A stretch of DNA of 64,000 nucleotides, taken from contig WACJ01000298.1 of assembly GCA_008973525.1 (NCBI GenBank), positions 62,001 to 126,000 on the forward strand. Reading direction: 5' to 3'. Origin of the DNA: Stenopsyche tienmushanensis. Taxonomy: Eukaryota > Arthropoda > Insecta > Trichoptera > Stenopsychidae. Position numbers and translations under genes: made by a program. The notes below the pieces were generated by a model. It ran no database searches and was not told the origin of the DNA. It was given only the letters and a program-made list of their open reading frames with translations. This document shows, one piece after another, positions 9,971 to 21,124 of the stretch. Numbering within the stretch: the first letter of the stretch is position 1; each line of letters starts with the position of its first letter.

Positions 9971-11302
9971 CAGACTCTTATGCAAATATTTTTCTACATT
10001 TCGAAAAAAAATTAACTCATCTCCCAACACGCAAACACGTTTTACAAACGACTGCTATTCCACATCAAAAATTCACAATAAAAATCCATAATCAAGCCTA
10101 ACATCAACTCTGATGTTTATGTCGAGACATTATAACGAAAATATTTAAAATATCCATCATTGCCTCGATAGAGAAATATTTTCCTTGTTCAACCTTCGGC
10201 GCATCATTTAAATAACCAAAGCCGATTATAACCGGAATCGATAATATCACAATCTTCCGACAAGATAACATCAACATTTAACAAACACATCATAAAGATT
10301 TAAGCGCAATGTGCAGCATAATCCATTATGCAACAATTAATACATAAGAACGCGGAACGATTCCTTGATGTGGGCGCCGGAATGTCCTTTCTTTCGATGG
10401 AAAGTTGCGTTAAGAAATCGACAAATAGGTGAATCATCATTAAATAACATTTTTAACGAATCATTGATGCTTAAGGGGATATTCTATAATTTTGAAATTT
10501 ATAATTCCAAAAGGAATTTATAAAATTTCATTTTAGTGACGCAATAACTAAGCCTATCCTACTAGAATGAAATTTTTAAATGCGAAATTCTCGAAAATAC
10601 TTTTTTCAACATGGTTGACATGATATCTCAAGTTCTAATCAATCGATTTACTTTAAATTGAATAAAAAATATTTTCTATAGAATTTTCTATTGTTCCTAC
10701 CAGATTTATGTCAAAATTTTATTTTTAACTATAAAAAAAATTTAAACTGTGAGCATTTTTAAAAATTTTTTAGAAAATATATTTTTCAGATGATTAAAAT
10801 GATTTAAATCTTTTCAACCAGGGCACGCCCTTTTTTTAAATTTAAATTTATTTTTTATTGTTTATTCTAAAAATGTCAATATCTGTTTAAAAAATATGTT
10901 AGCTGGTTTAAGAATTATATCAATTTTAACACAAGAATTTCATGAATTTCACGCGAAATCGCCCGGACTCTAAAGTGTTTGGATATAAACCGATTTCGTC
11001 TATTTTTTTTTTGGGAATAATCGTATATGAAACTATCCGATTGTGGTTTAAGCATCTATATATCGCCGCGTCGCAATTTTAGTGAAAAATCCTCGCATAT
11101 ATCGTTGTTTTGCATTTTTTTTTCAAAGCTTTATAATGAATATCCAAGATCATCATCTTTTATAATTAATTAACAGATATCGACTCGTGTTTATCGCATA
11201 GATTTGTTTATATCAATAATAAGGTCAATCGAGCTAGTCGTAAACATGAGATAAACGGCGAAAACACGCGTGAATATTGTGCACGCATTGAAAAGGTTAA
11301 TA
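9971..11302. other. Intron sequence; only an AT-rich repeat recognised
   Basis: Apart from the repeat at 10480-10760 this stretch shows no gene or transposon end. 10140-10440 and 10950-11300 look unique. Confidence 0.5.
10480..10760 (-). repeat. AT-rich dispersed repeat, copy 1
   Basis: In reverse orientation it matches 25700-25990 and 45940-46290. The shared core is AAAATTTTGACATA, CTGGTAG, then TAAATCGGTT. No termini or coding sequence can be defined, so the class is unknown. Confidence 0.55.
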
Positions 11303-11523
11303 TTCGGGGGACCAAAAAATATTCGCGTATTCAGTTTGAAATCAAATTCAAATTTATTATCCACAAAATAGCCTTTTCCATAGCCAATTCGGGCTTAGGG
11401 GTTGAAATCTGAGGGCAAGGCGCGCGGTACCCATCCTATCCCATAACACCCATCCTATACGTTTTGCCGATGAGTTTTAAATGTTTTGCACTTCGTTACT
11501 GTGTCCCAACACAAACCCCCCAA
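11303..11523. mobile_element. Mariner-type MITE (TTAGGGGGACC family), complete
   Basis: The element is 221 bp, flanked by TA on each side, with ends TTCGGGGGACC and CCCCCCAA. The right TIR has a deletion of about 45 bp relative to the copy at 18906-19408. The shared middle is TACCCATCCTATCCC and CGTTTTGCCGATGAG. Confidence 0.7.
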
Positions 11524-12471
11524 TATATCCGTATTAAATTGAAGCGGCCCAATATAAACTTCATGCCTTGCTTTTTTTTCTCCAGACTGATTAGCTTTTA
11601 TAATCACACTGTACATTGATATGTGAATAAAAGACTGATAATCAGCAGATGTCTTAATAGAAAATATAAACATCGACTCCGTATTTTGTTTAGCACTTAC
11701 GACACTCAATGTAAACAGTCTATCCACCTGATGATGCGTGCTCAAATCTTCCCATCAGTATCTCACGAGATTCCCGGAATCACACAACACGATATCAAAT
11801 TATCCCGCCGTTTATAATTGGCTAAAATGCACATCTCTCGTGCAAGTAGTCGGCGATCCGCTCTTAAATCTCTTAATCCCTTTAACGGTGCTTTTGCGAG
11901 GATTTTTCGCGACGTCCTCAATCCCTGTGGATTATTGCGTATATTTCAATTCAGAAAGAAATCCTCCGGCTGAAATGATGGGATAAACGATGGAGGACTT
12001 GCCCGTAACTGAAGACGTTCGGGTATCGTCAATATCGAGACAGTCGAATATGGTTTATTGAAAATCGATGAAAAACGTCAAGCAACAGGGGCTTAAAAAT
12101 AGCTACAAAAATGCGTAAATGTCGATGAAATAAATGTCATACGAGAGGGATTTATTATTGATGAGGAATCTCCTCGAAATAAAATGAATAATTACCCATT
12201 GCGCAACAGATGAAGCTACTTTTCGCCTTCTTTCTTTAGTGACGAGATCTTATCCGCTTCTTATCCGATAGATTTTCTTTGTAATGAAGGAAACTGTATA
12301 GAAAAATAGGTCACTGAATTTGTATTTTTATATTTGATGTATCGAAAAGCCTTTGCCGATTGTTTAATAATGAAAGGATTACTTTGTTTTTTTATTGACG
12401 TTTGACTCTCATTTTTTTTCACCCTTTCCAATTTCACCCTGCAATTCTGTGAATACAGATGTGTATTAAAT
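11524..12471. other. Stretch without recognised gene
   Basis: Short overlapping open frames at 11623-11986 show no domain. I see no repeat copy. Confidence 0.55.
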
Positions 12472-12749
12472 AACTATTTATTCCACATGAGAGAGAGATC
12501 TGGCTGCAGGAGGGACGACCTCCCGCAGCCAAGGTTAACCGACGACTGCCACGCCTCACGCCTCCTGCGCGTCACTACCCAACCGGTGCATGCATGCGCA
12601 AGAAGCGATCAGTTAGTAAGCAGGTGCAATGTCTCCGCAGGGCCACAATAGATGGCGCTGTTAAAATAACACATTGCATCTGAAGAGAGATGGAAGATGT
12701 CGCTGTTAACAGCGCTACTACGTGGGAATGATAAATCGTCCACGCTACA
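12472..12749 (-). repeat. Solo-LTR-like repeat, copy 1
   Basis: Read on the minus strand it starts TGTAGCGTGG and ends near TTAATACA. It has a GC-rich middle (CTTGGCTGCGGGAGG) and an AATAAA-type signal near the end (GTGGAATAAATAG). TG...CA termini, length near 280 bp and a poly-A signal fit an LTR. No target duplication is clear. Related copies are at 19032-19327 and 29374-29580. Confidence 0.55.
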
Positions 12750-13194
12750 TTGTCATATTCATTCGTCATTCATAAATTTTTATCGTTGCATGATTAATGG
12801 GTTCTCCTAATTATAATGATAACCATTAACAATTTTGGTCATAATGTACGTCAACGAGTATACAAACAAAAACATCAACACAGTATTACACACGGACTGG
12901 CTAAAAGACTCAGTAGCTGAGCTCCATGCAACCACTTGGGTCCCCAGGTTGCAGATAGGGGAACGGTTTTCGCAGTCAGCCGCCACGGCGACGTGGCGGC
13001 CCCGGACAAGGAGCGCCGGGATTGGAGTGGTGATGGGTAAATCTATGGCAGGATTTATTCTAAAAAATATCACAACTCAATGATGATCCCAGGACAGTGG
13101 CGAATAAGTGCCGCCACTAACAAAAGGCACTGCCCGGGCAAGAGAGTACCGTAACACTCTTCTACTGGGAGAAGGCAACTCCAAACAAATCCCT
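12750..13194. other. Stretch without recognised gene
   Basis: A GC-rich patch at 12950-13050 gives short open frames on both strands, but none with a domain. It could be the eroded upstream part of the LINE fragment that follows. Confidence 0.45.
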
Positions 13195-13425
13195 GGCGAT
13201 CAGCATCATCAGTATATACAAATAGTTCATACAAACTACTGCGGTGCAGAAGGCATGGGACTCGAGATAAATGAAGCCAAAACCAAAATCATGGTTATAG
13301 ACAGAGCATGGGCAGCTTTCCACAACCAACATTCAAAGGCTGGAAACGTTGGAGGACGTTCATCGGTGCCACGGTCGACTCACAGTTGGAGTCACGATCC
13401 TCAGCCATGAGGACTGCGATAAGAA
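13195..13425 (+). pseudogene. LINE reverse-transcriptase fragment
   Basis: One frame reads GLEINEAKTKIMVIDRA, the G-L-x-I-N-x-x-K-T-K motif that follows the catalytic YADD block in non-LTR reverse transcriptases. A shifted frame then continues with QRLETLED and a further shift gives FIGATVDSQ, which corresponds to the 'F-x-Y-L-G-S' thumb motif. At least two frameshifts separate these parts, so this is a dead 5'-truncated copy. The clade is unclear. Confidence 0.65.
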
Positions 13426-13427
13426 GA

Positions 13428-13780
13428 GACATTATCATAATCAATCCATTTTTCATCCCCAATCACAATTTGATGTTAAAAAGGACAAACTTTTTGCCTT
13501 GACAATAGAATTTTGCACGTGTTGTCTTTGGACAGTTCGTGCGGCATCCAAATCCCCATTGAATTCGTCTTCCCGATACGTTTTAAATGCTTTTAACTGT
13601 CGACCACGGTGAATGTATCCTCTGTCATAATTTTTCTTACTTAATCGATGATCTGTTACCACTATGTTTTCGAGTTCTAGGGGTATCTTTCAAACATCGA
13701 CGTGTTGTAGTGGTGACACTTTGCCGTAAATATCATTTATGGTGTTTGTGGCCTTGGTGGTATTAAATTCCTAGTCAATA
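13428..13780 (-). pseudogene. Mariner transposase N-terminal half, family M2
   Basis: On the minus strand, with several frameshifts, the order is TKATNTIND (first helix-turn-helix region), LKRIGKTNSMGIWMPHELS, then VIGDEKWIDYDN, the first catalytic Asp block of mariner. It is about 80% identical by eye to the copy at 47930-48600. The C-terminal half is absent. Confidence 0.75.
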
Positions 13781-14555
13781 GCATATAATGTCATTAATCT
13801 TCATAAATAAAAAAAATGTATGATTGGTGTATCATTATGCAAGATTTGACCAAAGCGTATATTGCGTTTTGGTTGATATTATTCACAGCCGGGCGCCATT
13901 TTGCCGCTCGGGCGATGCTGCCATCTGTCGTCGCCCTCGCAAGCATTCGTCCCATCAATTTGCACGCACAATGAATCCATCGAATCCGATCAAGTCGAAT
14001 CTATTAATCACGTATCAAATGTACAGCCATTAGAACAATAATATCGCATTGATAAATGGCAGACACGAACATGAACAAGAAGGTTTTCCTGGTACCCTCG
14101 GGGCAAAACTTTCGCCATTGTTTTCGAACGCTTTCGGGCCGTTTGCTCTCTGCGTCGAGATGACTACTCGAGATTTGACGTGCGGTCCATGAAGATCACC
14201 AGGTGGATTTTATCCCGCATAAAAAAAATAAGTACTAAAATTGTTTCGGCGTAGGGATCAACTCTCGGGCAGGACCCGGGCGGGAAAGGCCTGGAGAACT
14301 TTCCGTCACGTTCTTGGCCTCTTATCCTAAATATGATACGATCATTGTTATTATGGTCCCTCGGTATTTGGCTCGTGATAAATATTATAGTTTGGACGAA
14401 GATTACAAACAGACGCCATACAAACTTTAAAAAAGTATTATTAATAAGAAATAGTTTGGAAACAGATACAAGTATATTAATCCACGAAAACGATGGATTT
14501 ATGTATAAATTTTGCATATAAAATATCACCAAGACAACTGTTACTCATTAAAAAC
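13781..14555. other. Stretch without recognised gene
   Basis: A moderately GC-rich patch at 14160-14320 has open frames without domains. No repeat copy is recognised. Confidence 0.5.
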
Positions 14556-14725
14556 ATTAAAGCTTCCATAGTCAATGCTAAATATTTACTTAAAATATTG
14601 CCTATCCATAGAAGAATCCAACATTCAATTTTCTCAATGTAATCTCCCATCAGCTCGATACACTTTTCCCATGAATGTTCAATGGCTTCGATACCCTGTT
14701 TATAGTGAAGCAAGCAACCTTGCTT
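14556..14725 (-). pseudogene. Mariner transposase C-terminal fragment, third family
   Basis: The minus-strand frame reads LHYKQGIEAIEHSWEKCIE then LMGDYIEK. This is the mariner C-terminus (G-I-x-x-L-x-x-R-W-x-K-C-I-x-x-x-G-D-Y). The sequence differs clearly from M1 and M2. No TIR was located, so only the last 30 residues or so are secure. Confidence 0.7.
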
Positions 14726-15909
14726 GTAGATGGAACTATCTTCATTTTCTTTGGAACCGATTCTCCCCTTTTATTCCATTATTTTGTTAATTTTTCCACC
14801 AATTTAAAATATTAATAAAACTATCAATTATGCTATGCACAAGCATTTCATTCGAGTTCAGATGCTTGAGTTCGCACATAACAGCCGCTTGTCGTAACCG
14901 TCTAATCATATACAAAACATTCACACCATTATGTCGGCACTAAATGTGTTAACACTTGATCTGGCAGACTTTACAAGCGTAATGATGTCATGCAATAAAT
15001 TCTGTTTATTTTGCAATGACTGCGTTCAAATGGAACAAGTCTAAAGTAGGCTTATGGATCAAGATTTTCATGTATTTCCATGAATTTTTGGAAACTACTG
15101 ATTGGAACTATGCGTTGTTGTTGCGATATCAATTCATGATAATCTTAAATCGATATTAATCCAAAAACTATATTGTAAAACCATATGAATGTAAGAATCG
15201 CCTGGAAAAACGCCCCTCAGAGTCTTCGATCATTATTAGTAATTAGTTAGATAATTCGGCCAAATTTAATCACTAACGAGCATCAACATGTTAACATTGG
15301 ATTTAAGCATATTTTTGTTATCATCTACATCATAAACCATCGGCAAACATCCTGTCAAAAGACAAACGCCGATTGATCGATGCGTATATTGCGTAGTTGT
15401 AGTTTTTCTGTAGTGTCGGCTAATAAAGCTTTGGAGTTTATCGCGACACTAAAATTGATCTCGAGTCGAGTGTTTAATATTTAACCCGCAATTGACTCAC
15501 TCAACCGAGTATTTGATTAATGAAAATTTGCATAGCGTCGTATGTTCGGATCTGAAACGTATCATAATATGTTAATTCGATGCATGCTGTTGGTTTTATC
15601 AGAAACACGCAAAATCGTTGTTGCACATCAAATTTGAAAGCGGAAAGTAATGATTTTTAAATGAAAAATATTTTTTTAAGCCGAAACCATGCAATATTAT
15701 TTTGCAAGATTTATATGATCTTTCTTTACAGATTATGTGCTAAACATCTGTGGATTTTAATTTTTAAAAAAGTCCACATCTTTCATGGATCTTCAACTTA
15801 AAAAGTATTTTAAAGCAATTTTTATGAACAATAAGATGGATGCTACTAAATAAATAACCAACAATTCTAGCTTTGTATAAATAGAGCTAACTTAAAAAAA
15901 TGGAACTTG
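14726..15909. other. Stretch without recognised gene
   Basis: AT-rich sequence without repeats or coding features that I can recognise. Confidence 0.5.
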
Positions 15910-16240
15910 AGACCAACTTACCAGCACTAGTTTGCTTCAATATCTGGTCCATAACGTCAATACCTCCCTTGTGCTTGTTGTAAAATAACATTACCTGTGG
16001 TTTTTATGCTTCTCCAACAATTCAGTTATCATAATGGACAGTCAACAATGGAAGAATAGCTTTTATTTTTTCCGGAACGTATGAAACAGCTCTAAATTTG
16101 TCTGTAAATCCGAACACAAATGAATATATTGGACGACGACTTTCTGATAAACATTTTTTTTGGAATTCCAGTAGCTCATTTTCACTTTAGTTGACTGCTT
16201 TCTGATCTCTTTCCTTATTTTCCAGTATACAGGATACCTT
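15910..16240 (-). pseudogene. piggyBac-like transposase fragment
   Basis: On the minus strand the frame reads PIYSFVFGF, then FRAVSYVPEKIKAILPLLT, then after two stops KPQVMLFYNKHKGGIDVMDQ. The Y-N-x-x-K-G-G-V-D-x-x-D-Q motif is diagnostic for piggyBac and includes its third catalytic aspartate. The upstream strand with V-S-Y-V-P-K-K is also typical. Only about 100 codons survive and neither TTAA-flanked end was found. Confidence 0.8.
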
Positions 16241-16399
16241 AACAGGGATATCCATTTCCTTAATCATAGATCCGCCATCTGGTTTTTATAAACATATACT
16301 GCAAAAATATTTAATTTATATTATTTAATTTTATATTTAAATTTTGTAAAACCCTTCAATGGACAAAATCAAAGTGATTCGATAAGTTCTATACATAGC

Positions 16400-16920
16400 C
16401 AGAGCCGTAACAAGGGTATGTTAACTAATACTATTATAAATGCAATATATAAAATACTATTATAATGTACGTTTTAAAATAATATACAAAAATAATATAA
16501 GTATAAATGGTGGTTAATGTTTTAAAAAAATACTATGATATAGAAAGTGTCCAGACACCACGTTCGTAATTGTATAGATCATATAAAATGCCGCAAAAAG
16601 CCCTAAAAGATGACAGAATGGCCACAAAGTTTGTATGTCCAATCGGTCCGCTTTTCGAACTGCTGATATGACGAGCACCTCGCGATCGGATGTCATACCT
16701 GAATAAAACTTGAACTGTCTACAGAACGATTTCAAACTCTCATTATGAAACGAAGTTGTCTGAAGAAGACTGATCGGGTGGGTTGTTTAAATTTTACAAT
16801 TGGTCGAAATATTTATTTTATTGCGGGACAACTTAATATATATATTATAAAAATGGACGTCCCAAGCTCAGTTGCGCCCGTGGCGGGCACCTGCTTTGCC
16901 ACGCCCTTGTTACGGCCCTG
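16400..16920. mobile_element. Non-autonomous hAT-type element with perfect 8-bp TSD
   Basis: TIRs CAGAGCCGTAACAAGGG and CAGGGCCGTAACAAGGG face inward and the element is flanked by identical octamers TACATAGC (16392-16399 and 16921-16928). An 8-bp duplication with CAG-type ends indicates a hAT transposase. The 521-bp interior has no transposase and carries a GGTCCG-hairpin repeat (16585-16705). Confidence 0.9.
16585..16705 (+). repeat. GGTCCG-hairpin repeat, copy 1
   Basis: Family of about 110 bp found at 16585-16705, 23565-23695, 48690-48805 (minus) and 62066-62155 (minus). Order: AGCCCTAAA, GTGGTCACAAGG, GTGTCCAATCGGTCCG, a hairpin closed by GGTCCG and CGGACC, then GCCTCGCGA. No tail or pol III boxes are evident. 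Class unknown. Confidence 0.65.
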
Positions 16921-16928
16921 TACATAGC

Positions 16929-18905
16929 TATTGTTAAAAAAAAACTCGTCGCAAATGCAAAAATATAGCGCGAGATGCACTCAGACCATGCACTCAAATA
17001 GCTCGTGCAGAATGTACATCGTGGCACGCGCTGTGTACTTATTTTGAGCCACATGTTGTCGGTATCCATATCATCCAGTTAAGGCCACACAAAAAGGCAT
17101 TTTATTTCACTTATACCCAATCGATTAACACATTCCGGTTGGGTTACGCATAATATTGTTTTTAGCTTGATACATATGGAGTATATATATGCTAATGTGA
17201 AATTAGGCCAAAATAAGATGTTTGTCAAGATGTTTAATGTTTCTATCCAGCGCGTAAACATATGCTGGATGTTTCTAGTGTGGCTGTTGCCAGAAATGTT
17301 TTTTATTTATATTATTTGCATGCTTTGTTTCATATTATGTCTCAAACTGCATTGAGGGAATCATTGCGAGGCGAGAACGCATACGCGGTATGATGCAATA
17401 TTTGACATTTAAATTGCAGTTTTGAATAAACGATTAAATTAAGGCCGTTATTCCAAGCATTCGTAGAATTTAATGCCGTTGAGATGATAATTTTGTTCGC
17501 ATTATACAATCGTGAACCGCAATTTAACGAACGTGGGGACACAGCCGCGAAACATTCCCGTCTTCATAACACACAAGACATCCATGACATTGTTTGTGTT
17601 ATATTAAACATTCTTTCGCCACGGTTGTTTAAATATATATGCTACAATAACAACAAGATTTATTTTGGACGATCTTTGAAGATGGAAGCGACCAAACAAG
17701 ACGAACCAGGTGCTTGCAACAGCAATAATCTTTGACATTTGAACTTTTCGCGCCATTTTTCAAAGATCCATCTGTCGAATTATTTAATTATTAATCGTCA
17801 ATGTAAATACTAATTTATTGAAATGACTCGAGATTCATTTTATCTGTGGTTTTTTTCATGTTGATCCATCTTGACGGGTAAAAAACCATGATGTCATATT
17901 AATTGTATGAATGGACAATTACATCGAATCCGGATCTATGATCGAACTGAAATAAGCGATCGCAATCTTATCCGGGTTTGTTTCTAAATGAGAATATAAT
18001 TTCCTGATCATTCGATGCAATTCCGTTAAAAAATCTTGATAATTCGGCGCCGTGAAGAATTTCAATGAATCATTGATATGATCTACAATAGTTGCGTTCT
18101 TGGATTTATCCGTTTTTCATTTCAAAAACATCAACCGTTGTTTTGAAAATCGCTTCTGTCACATATTTACATCCTTTTCGGAATGCTTCCACGGAAAATT
18201 CGTTGAAATTTTCACGCTTTTCGCAGAGTGCCTGCTCGAAAGGGTGGAAAATGAGTAGACGTCATTAGTAATCAGAAACGATTCCGAAAGAAAATGTGTC
18301 TATAAAAAGCTCTTAAATCCGTCTTAAATGTCTGTCATCTTCTGTCATTAAGATCTCATGCCACTCTAAGAGAAACATTCTCTTAAATTTAAACCTAAAT
18401 CGATTACACGTATAAATAAGCGTGATATATACATCAGATTGAGAGGCTGCCACGTATGTATAAAATACAACATTAACGATGAATGATTTATCATCATATT
18501 ACAAGTTCAATCGACATCGGAACCAGTTTGCTCCATCATTCACTACTAGGAATTATCACAGTATTCTATTGGTTTATTTCCAGCACCGCATATAATCACT
18601 TATCGAGGTCGTAATTTTTTGCACTTTAGGTTTTCTTTCATTGGGTATTTTAGATGTTTGTAATTCATCATAATGATTATGCTCGGACCGGAAACATATT
18701 TCATGTTTTTTTTTCAATGACCAGTGTTTTGTGCTGGTTTTCTTTTATTGAGCATCTTCTTCGGACAGATTTTGCAGAGCCAAAGGTCAATTCATCTGGG
18801 TGTAACTTTCACATCAGAATGTTCGATTCGCTCACGCAAATCTCCGATTTAAATGTGCCATGGGAAAAATGGTATTCATTAACTGTGTGATGTCGAAATG
18901 TAATA
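16929..18905. other. Stretch without recognised gene
   Basis: AT-rich sequence of about 2 kb. Short open frames at 16845-17735 and 18654-18890 show no domain. No repeat family is recognised, so this may be unique intron sequence. Confidence 0.5.
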
Positions 18906-19408
18906 TTGGGGAGAATCACAAATATTTGCGTATTTGTTTTATAAAAAAGTCATAACCGGTTGCATGCGGTACCCATCCTACCCCATAATACCCCCATCCT
19001 ATTCGTTTTGTTGATGAATTTTTAACTGTCCTGTATCGTGGGTGATTTACTATCCCCACGTAGTAGCGCTGTTAACAGCGATATCTTCCATCTCTCTTCA
19101 GGTGCAATGTGTCATTTTAACAGCGCCATCTCTTGTGGCCCTACGGAGATATTGTACCTGCATACCGACCGATCGCGTCTTACGCGTGCGCCATTGCCGG
19201 TTGGGTAGTGACGCGCAGGAGGCGGGAGTCGAGAGAGTCGTCGGTTAGCCTTGGCTGCGGGAAGTTGTCCCTCCTGCAGCCAAATCTTTCTCCCTCACAC
19301 ATGTGGAATAAATAATTATTTATTTACCGTTACCGTTACTGTGTTTGGACACAAACTGAGCTCAAACATAATGTCTCAAAATACGCGAATGTTTTCGGGT
19401 CACCCTAA
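18906..19408. mobile_element. Mariner-type MITE (TTAGGGGGACC family) carrying an LTR-like insertion
   Basis: TIRs begin TTGGGGAGAATCACAAA and TTAGGGTGACCCGAAAA, share GCGTATTTTG further in, and lie between TA dinucleotides. The two halves, about 126 and 81 bp, are split by the solo-LTR-like repeat at 19032-19327. The LTR-like repeat is therefore younger than the MITE copy. Confidence 0.8.
19032..19327 (+). repeat. Solo-LTR-like repeat, copy 2 (nested)
   Basis: It starts TGTATCGTGG and ends near TTATTTAC, matching 12472-12749 throughout. It includes AGCGCTGTTAACAGCG and AATAAATAATTATT. The exact end and target duplication are uncertain. It interrupts the MITE at 18906-19408. Confidence 0.6.
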
Positions 19409-19514
19409 TATAAATGACATTAAATCGATTGAAAATTCCCCAATGTGGATTTGAATTCGAACCTTTATAATTTAGGTATTAAGTTATTATATTACCCATA
19501 ATACCATTGATTTA
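19409..19514. other. Short spacer
   Basis: Spacer between two TA-flanked elements with no recognised feature. Confidence 0.5.
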
Positions 19515-20432
19515 TCGGTAGTGCCATAAATACGTGCCGTTTTTAATATCAGTTTTATAAGTATAAGAAGCAATTAACAACACGAGTTAAACAACAATAT
19601 ATTCTTCGTATGGATCTATTAAATTTTAACATCTGGTTTATAGTTTTTCGGTTTACAATCAAAAGATACTGACATCTAGACGTCGCATTTGGATGATCCT
19701 TTACTATTGCTGCGATTGTCTAATCGATCTCATGCTACAGTTTGCTATTTAAATGGATCAATTTTCGTCTTAGTGATCCCAAAACCGTTGTTTGTAGCCC
19801 TGCAAGAAGAAAGGGAGTTTTTATATCCTCCAAATTCGTATCTTTTGTATTTAAAAACCGCTTTTATGTCTAAAAATTTATTTAACCCCTACGGGAGTAC
19901 TATCGGAGACCCTCCGTAACCCCCTCTACTATTCAGAAAGAGCACTCTTGCACATTGAAGCTCGGAGACAGACAGAGACAGAGAGAACTTAGCGCAGTTC
20001 GGGAGACTGAGACTGCGAGTTGACGACTTCATCAACGACTTCATCGATTTTAAATTTACTCACTAACGAAAGGGTTAATAGTATTTTTCGCTGAATGGAG
20101 TATCGAGTTGTCGCGGTGGAAGATGACGTTGTGCCTATTTATAAGTTCTGGACAAGTTTGATCGCCAAAAAATGTCGATACATAGGTGAGTAAGTTGTCC
20201 AAGTTTTTCTGTTATTCTATCGATGGAAAGACCTGGATTTGTCTCGAACAAATCTCGTAGAATGTCGTTATCTAGTTTTTTAGACCTCTCACAACCTAAG
20301 TCAGAATAACTCGAACGACGAATGTTTCAAAGCGCATAGCAAATAAAACCGTCCCAAAACATACGCCCTTTATTTTTTTATAATATTTCTAAACAGAAGT
20401 ATACAAACGGCACGTATTTTTGGCACTACCGA
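19515..20432 (-). mobile_element. Mariner-like element, TIR TCGGTAGTGCC, with TA target duplication
   Basis: The inverted ends (TCGGTAGTGCCATAAATACG and TCGGTAGTGCCAAAAATACG) extend for about 30 bp and lie between TA dinucleotides. On the minus strand transposase pieces read RDLFETNPGLSIDRITEKLG (helix-turn-helix region), then after a deletion CPELINRHNVIFHRDNS, the mariner block with the second catalytic aspartate. The interval 19860-20060 is GC-richer and may be a further insertion. Bases 19680-19780 recur at 61615-61775. Confidence 0.8.
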
Positions 20433-21124
20433 TACTTGATCAATTATGATATAAATTGCCTCAATTTTACAGTATATCTTATATAAAATATCGTGTTTAA
20501 AACCGTCAAATTCCTATTGAAAATCTTAAATGTTCAAAATGAAATGGAAGCAACATTTTGCTTGAAAACTGTTGCGAAATCCATTCCGTTCCAAATTCTG
20601 ACTGAATTTTGCATTCTTCGCCCTTATCAACTTTCACAATTGAATTCGATTGATACAATCACAAATATAGATCATTCAAAGCCCACATCCGTTGGTGCAA
20701 TTCGATATTTCCACGCATTCGGGGATGACCGAGCCAAATCCAATTTATCTCAGCCCCCCCTAGGGCCATTTCATTACGGCGTTCTTAAAAATACCAATTC
20801 GGATTTAATACGATGCTGGAGTATAATTTTCGCGATTTGGCGCTCTTATCTGCGAATGTGAGTGCGACGATCGCTGTTATTATGATCATCATCCTTTTGT
20901 CTTGGTGAGTAACAATTCTTGGGGGCGGAACGAAACGCCGTTTCGTATTGGAGTCACGTATTCATTACTCCCGTATTATTATTGTACCAGAACTTGGAAT
21001 TATTTCGAAACAATGTTCCCGGACCTGATGCCCTTTTTTGCGGATTGCGAACGAAAATAACCCCGGGACGGGGGATTAAATGCTGTATAAATGGATAGAT
21101 CGCCGTTTAACAGCACAATGGATT
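20433..21124. other. Stretch without recognised gene
   Basis: A 122-codon open frame at 20493-20861 has no recognisable domain and no coding-like composition. Otherwise nothing is seen. Confidence 0.5.

Noticed and set aside
16585..16705. GGTCCG repeat as a tRNA-derived SINE
   Set aside because: An A-box-like TAGCCACAAGG and a B-box-like GGTCCAACC lie only a few bases apart, which is not a pol III promoter layout, and there is no tail.
20493..20861. 122-codon + strand open frame
   Set aside because: No domain and no codon signal; could be chance in unique intron DNA.
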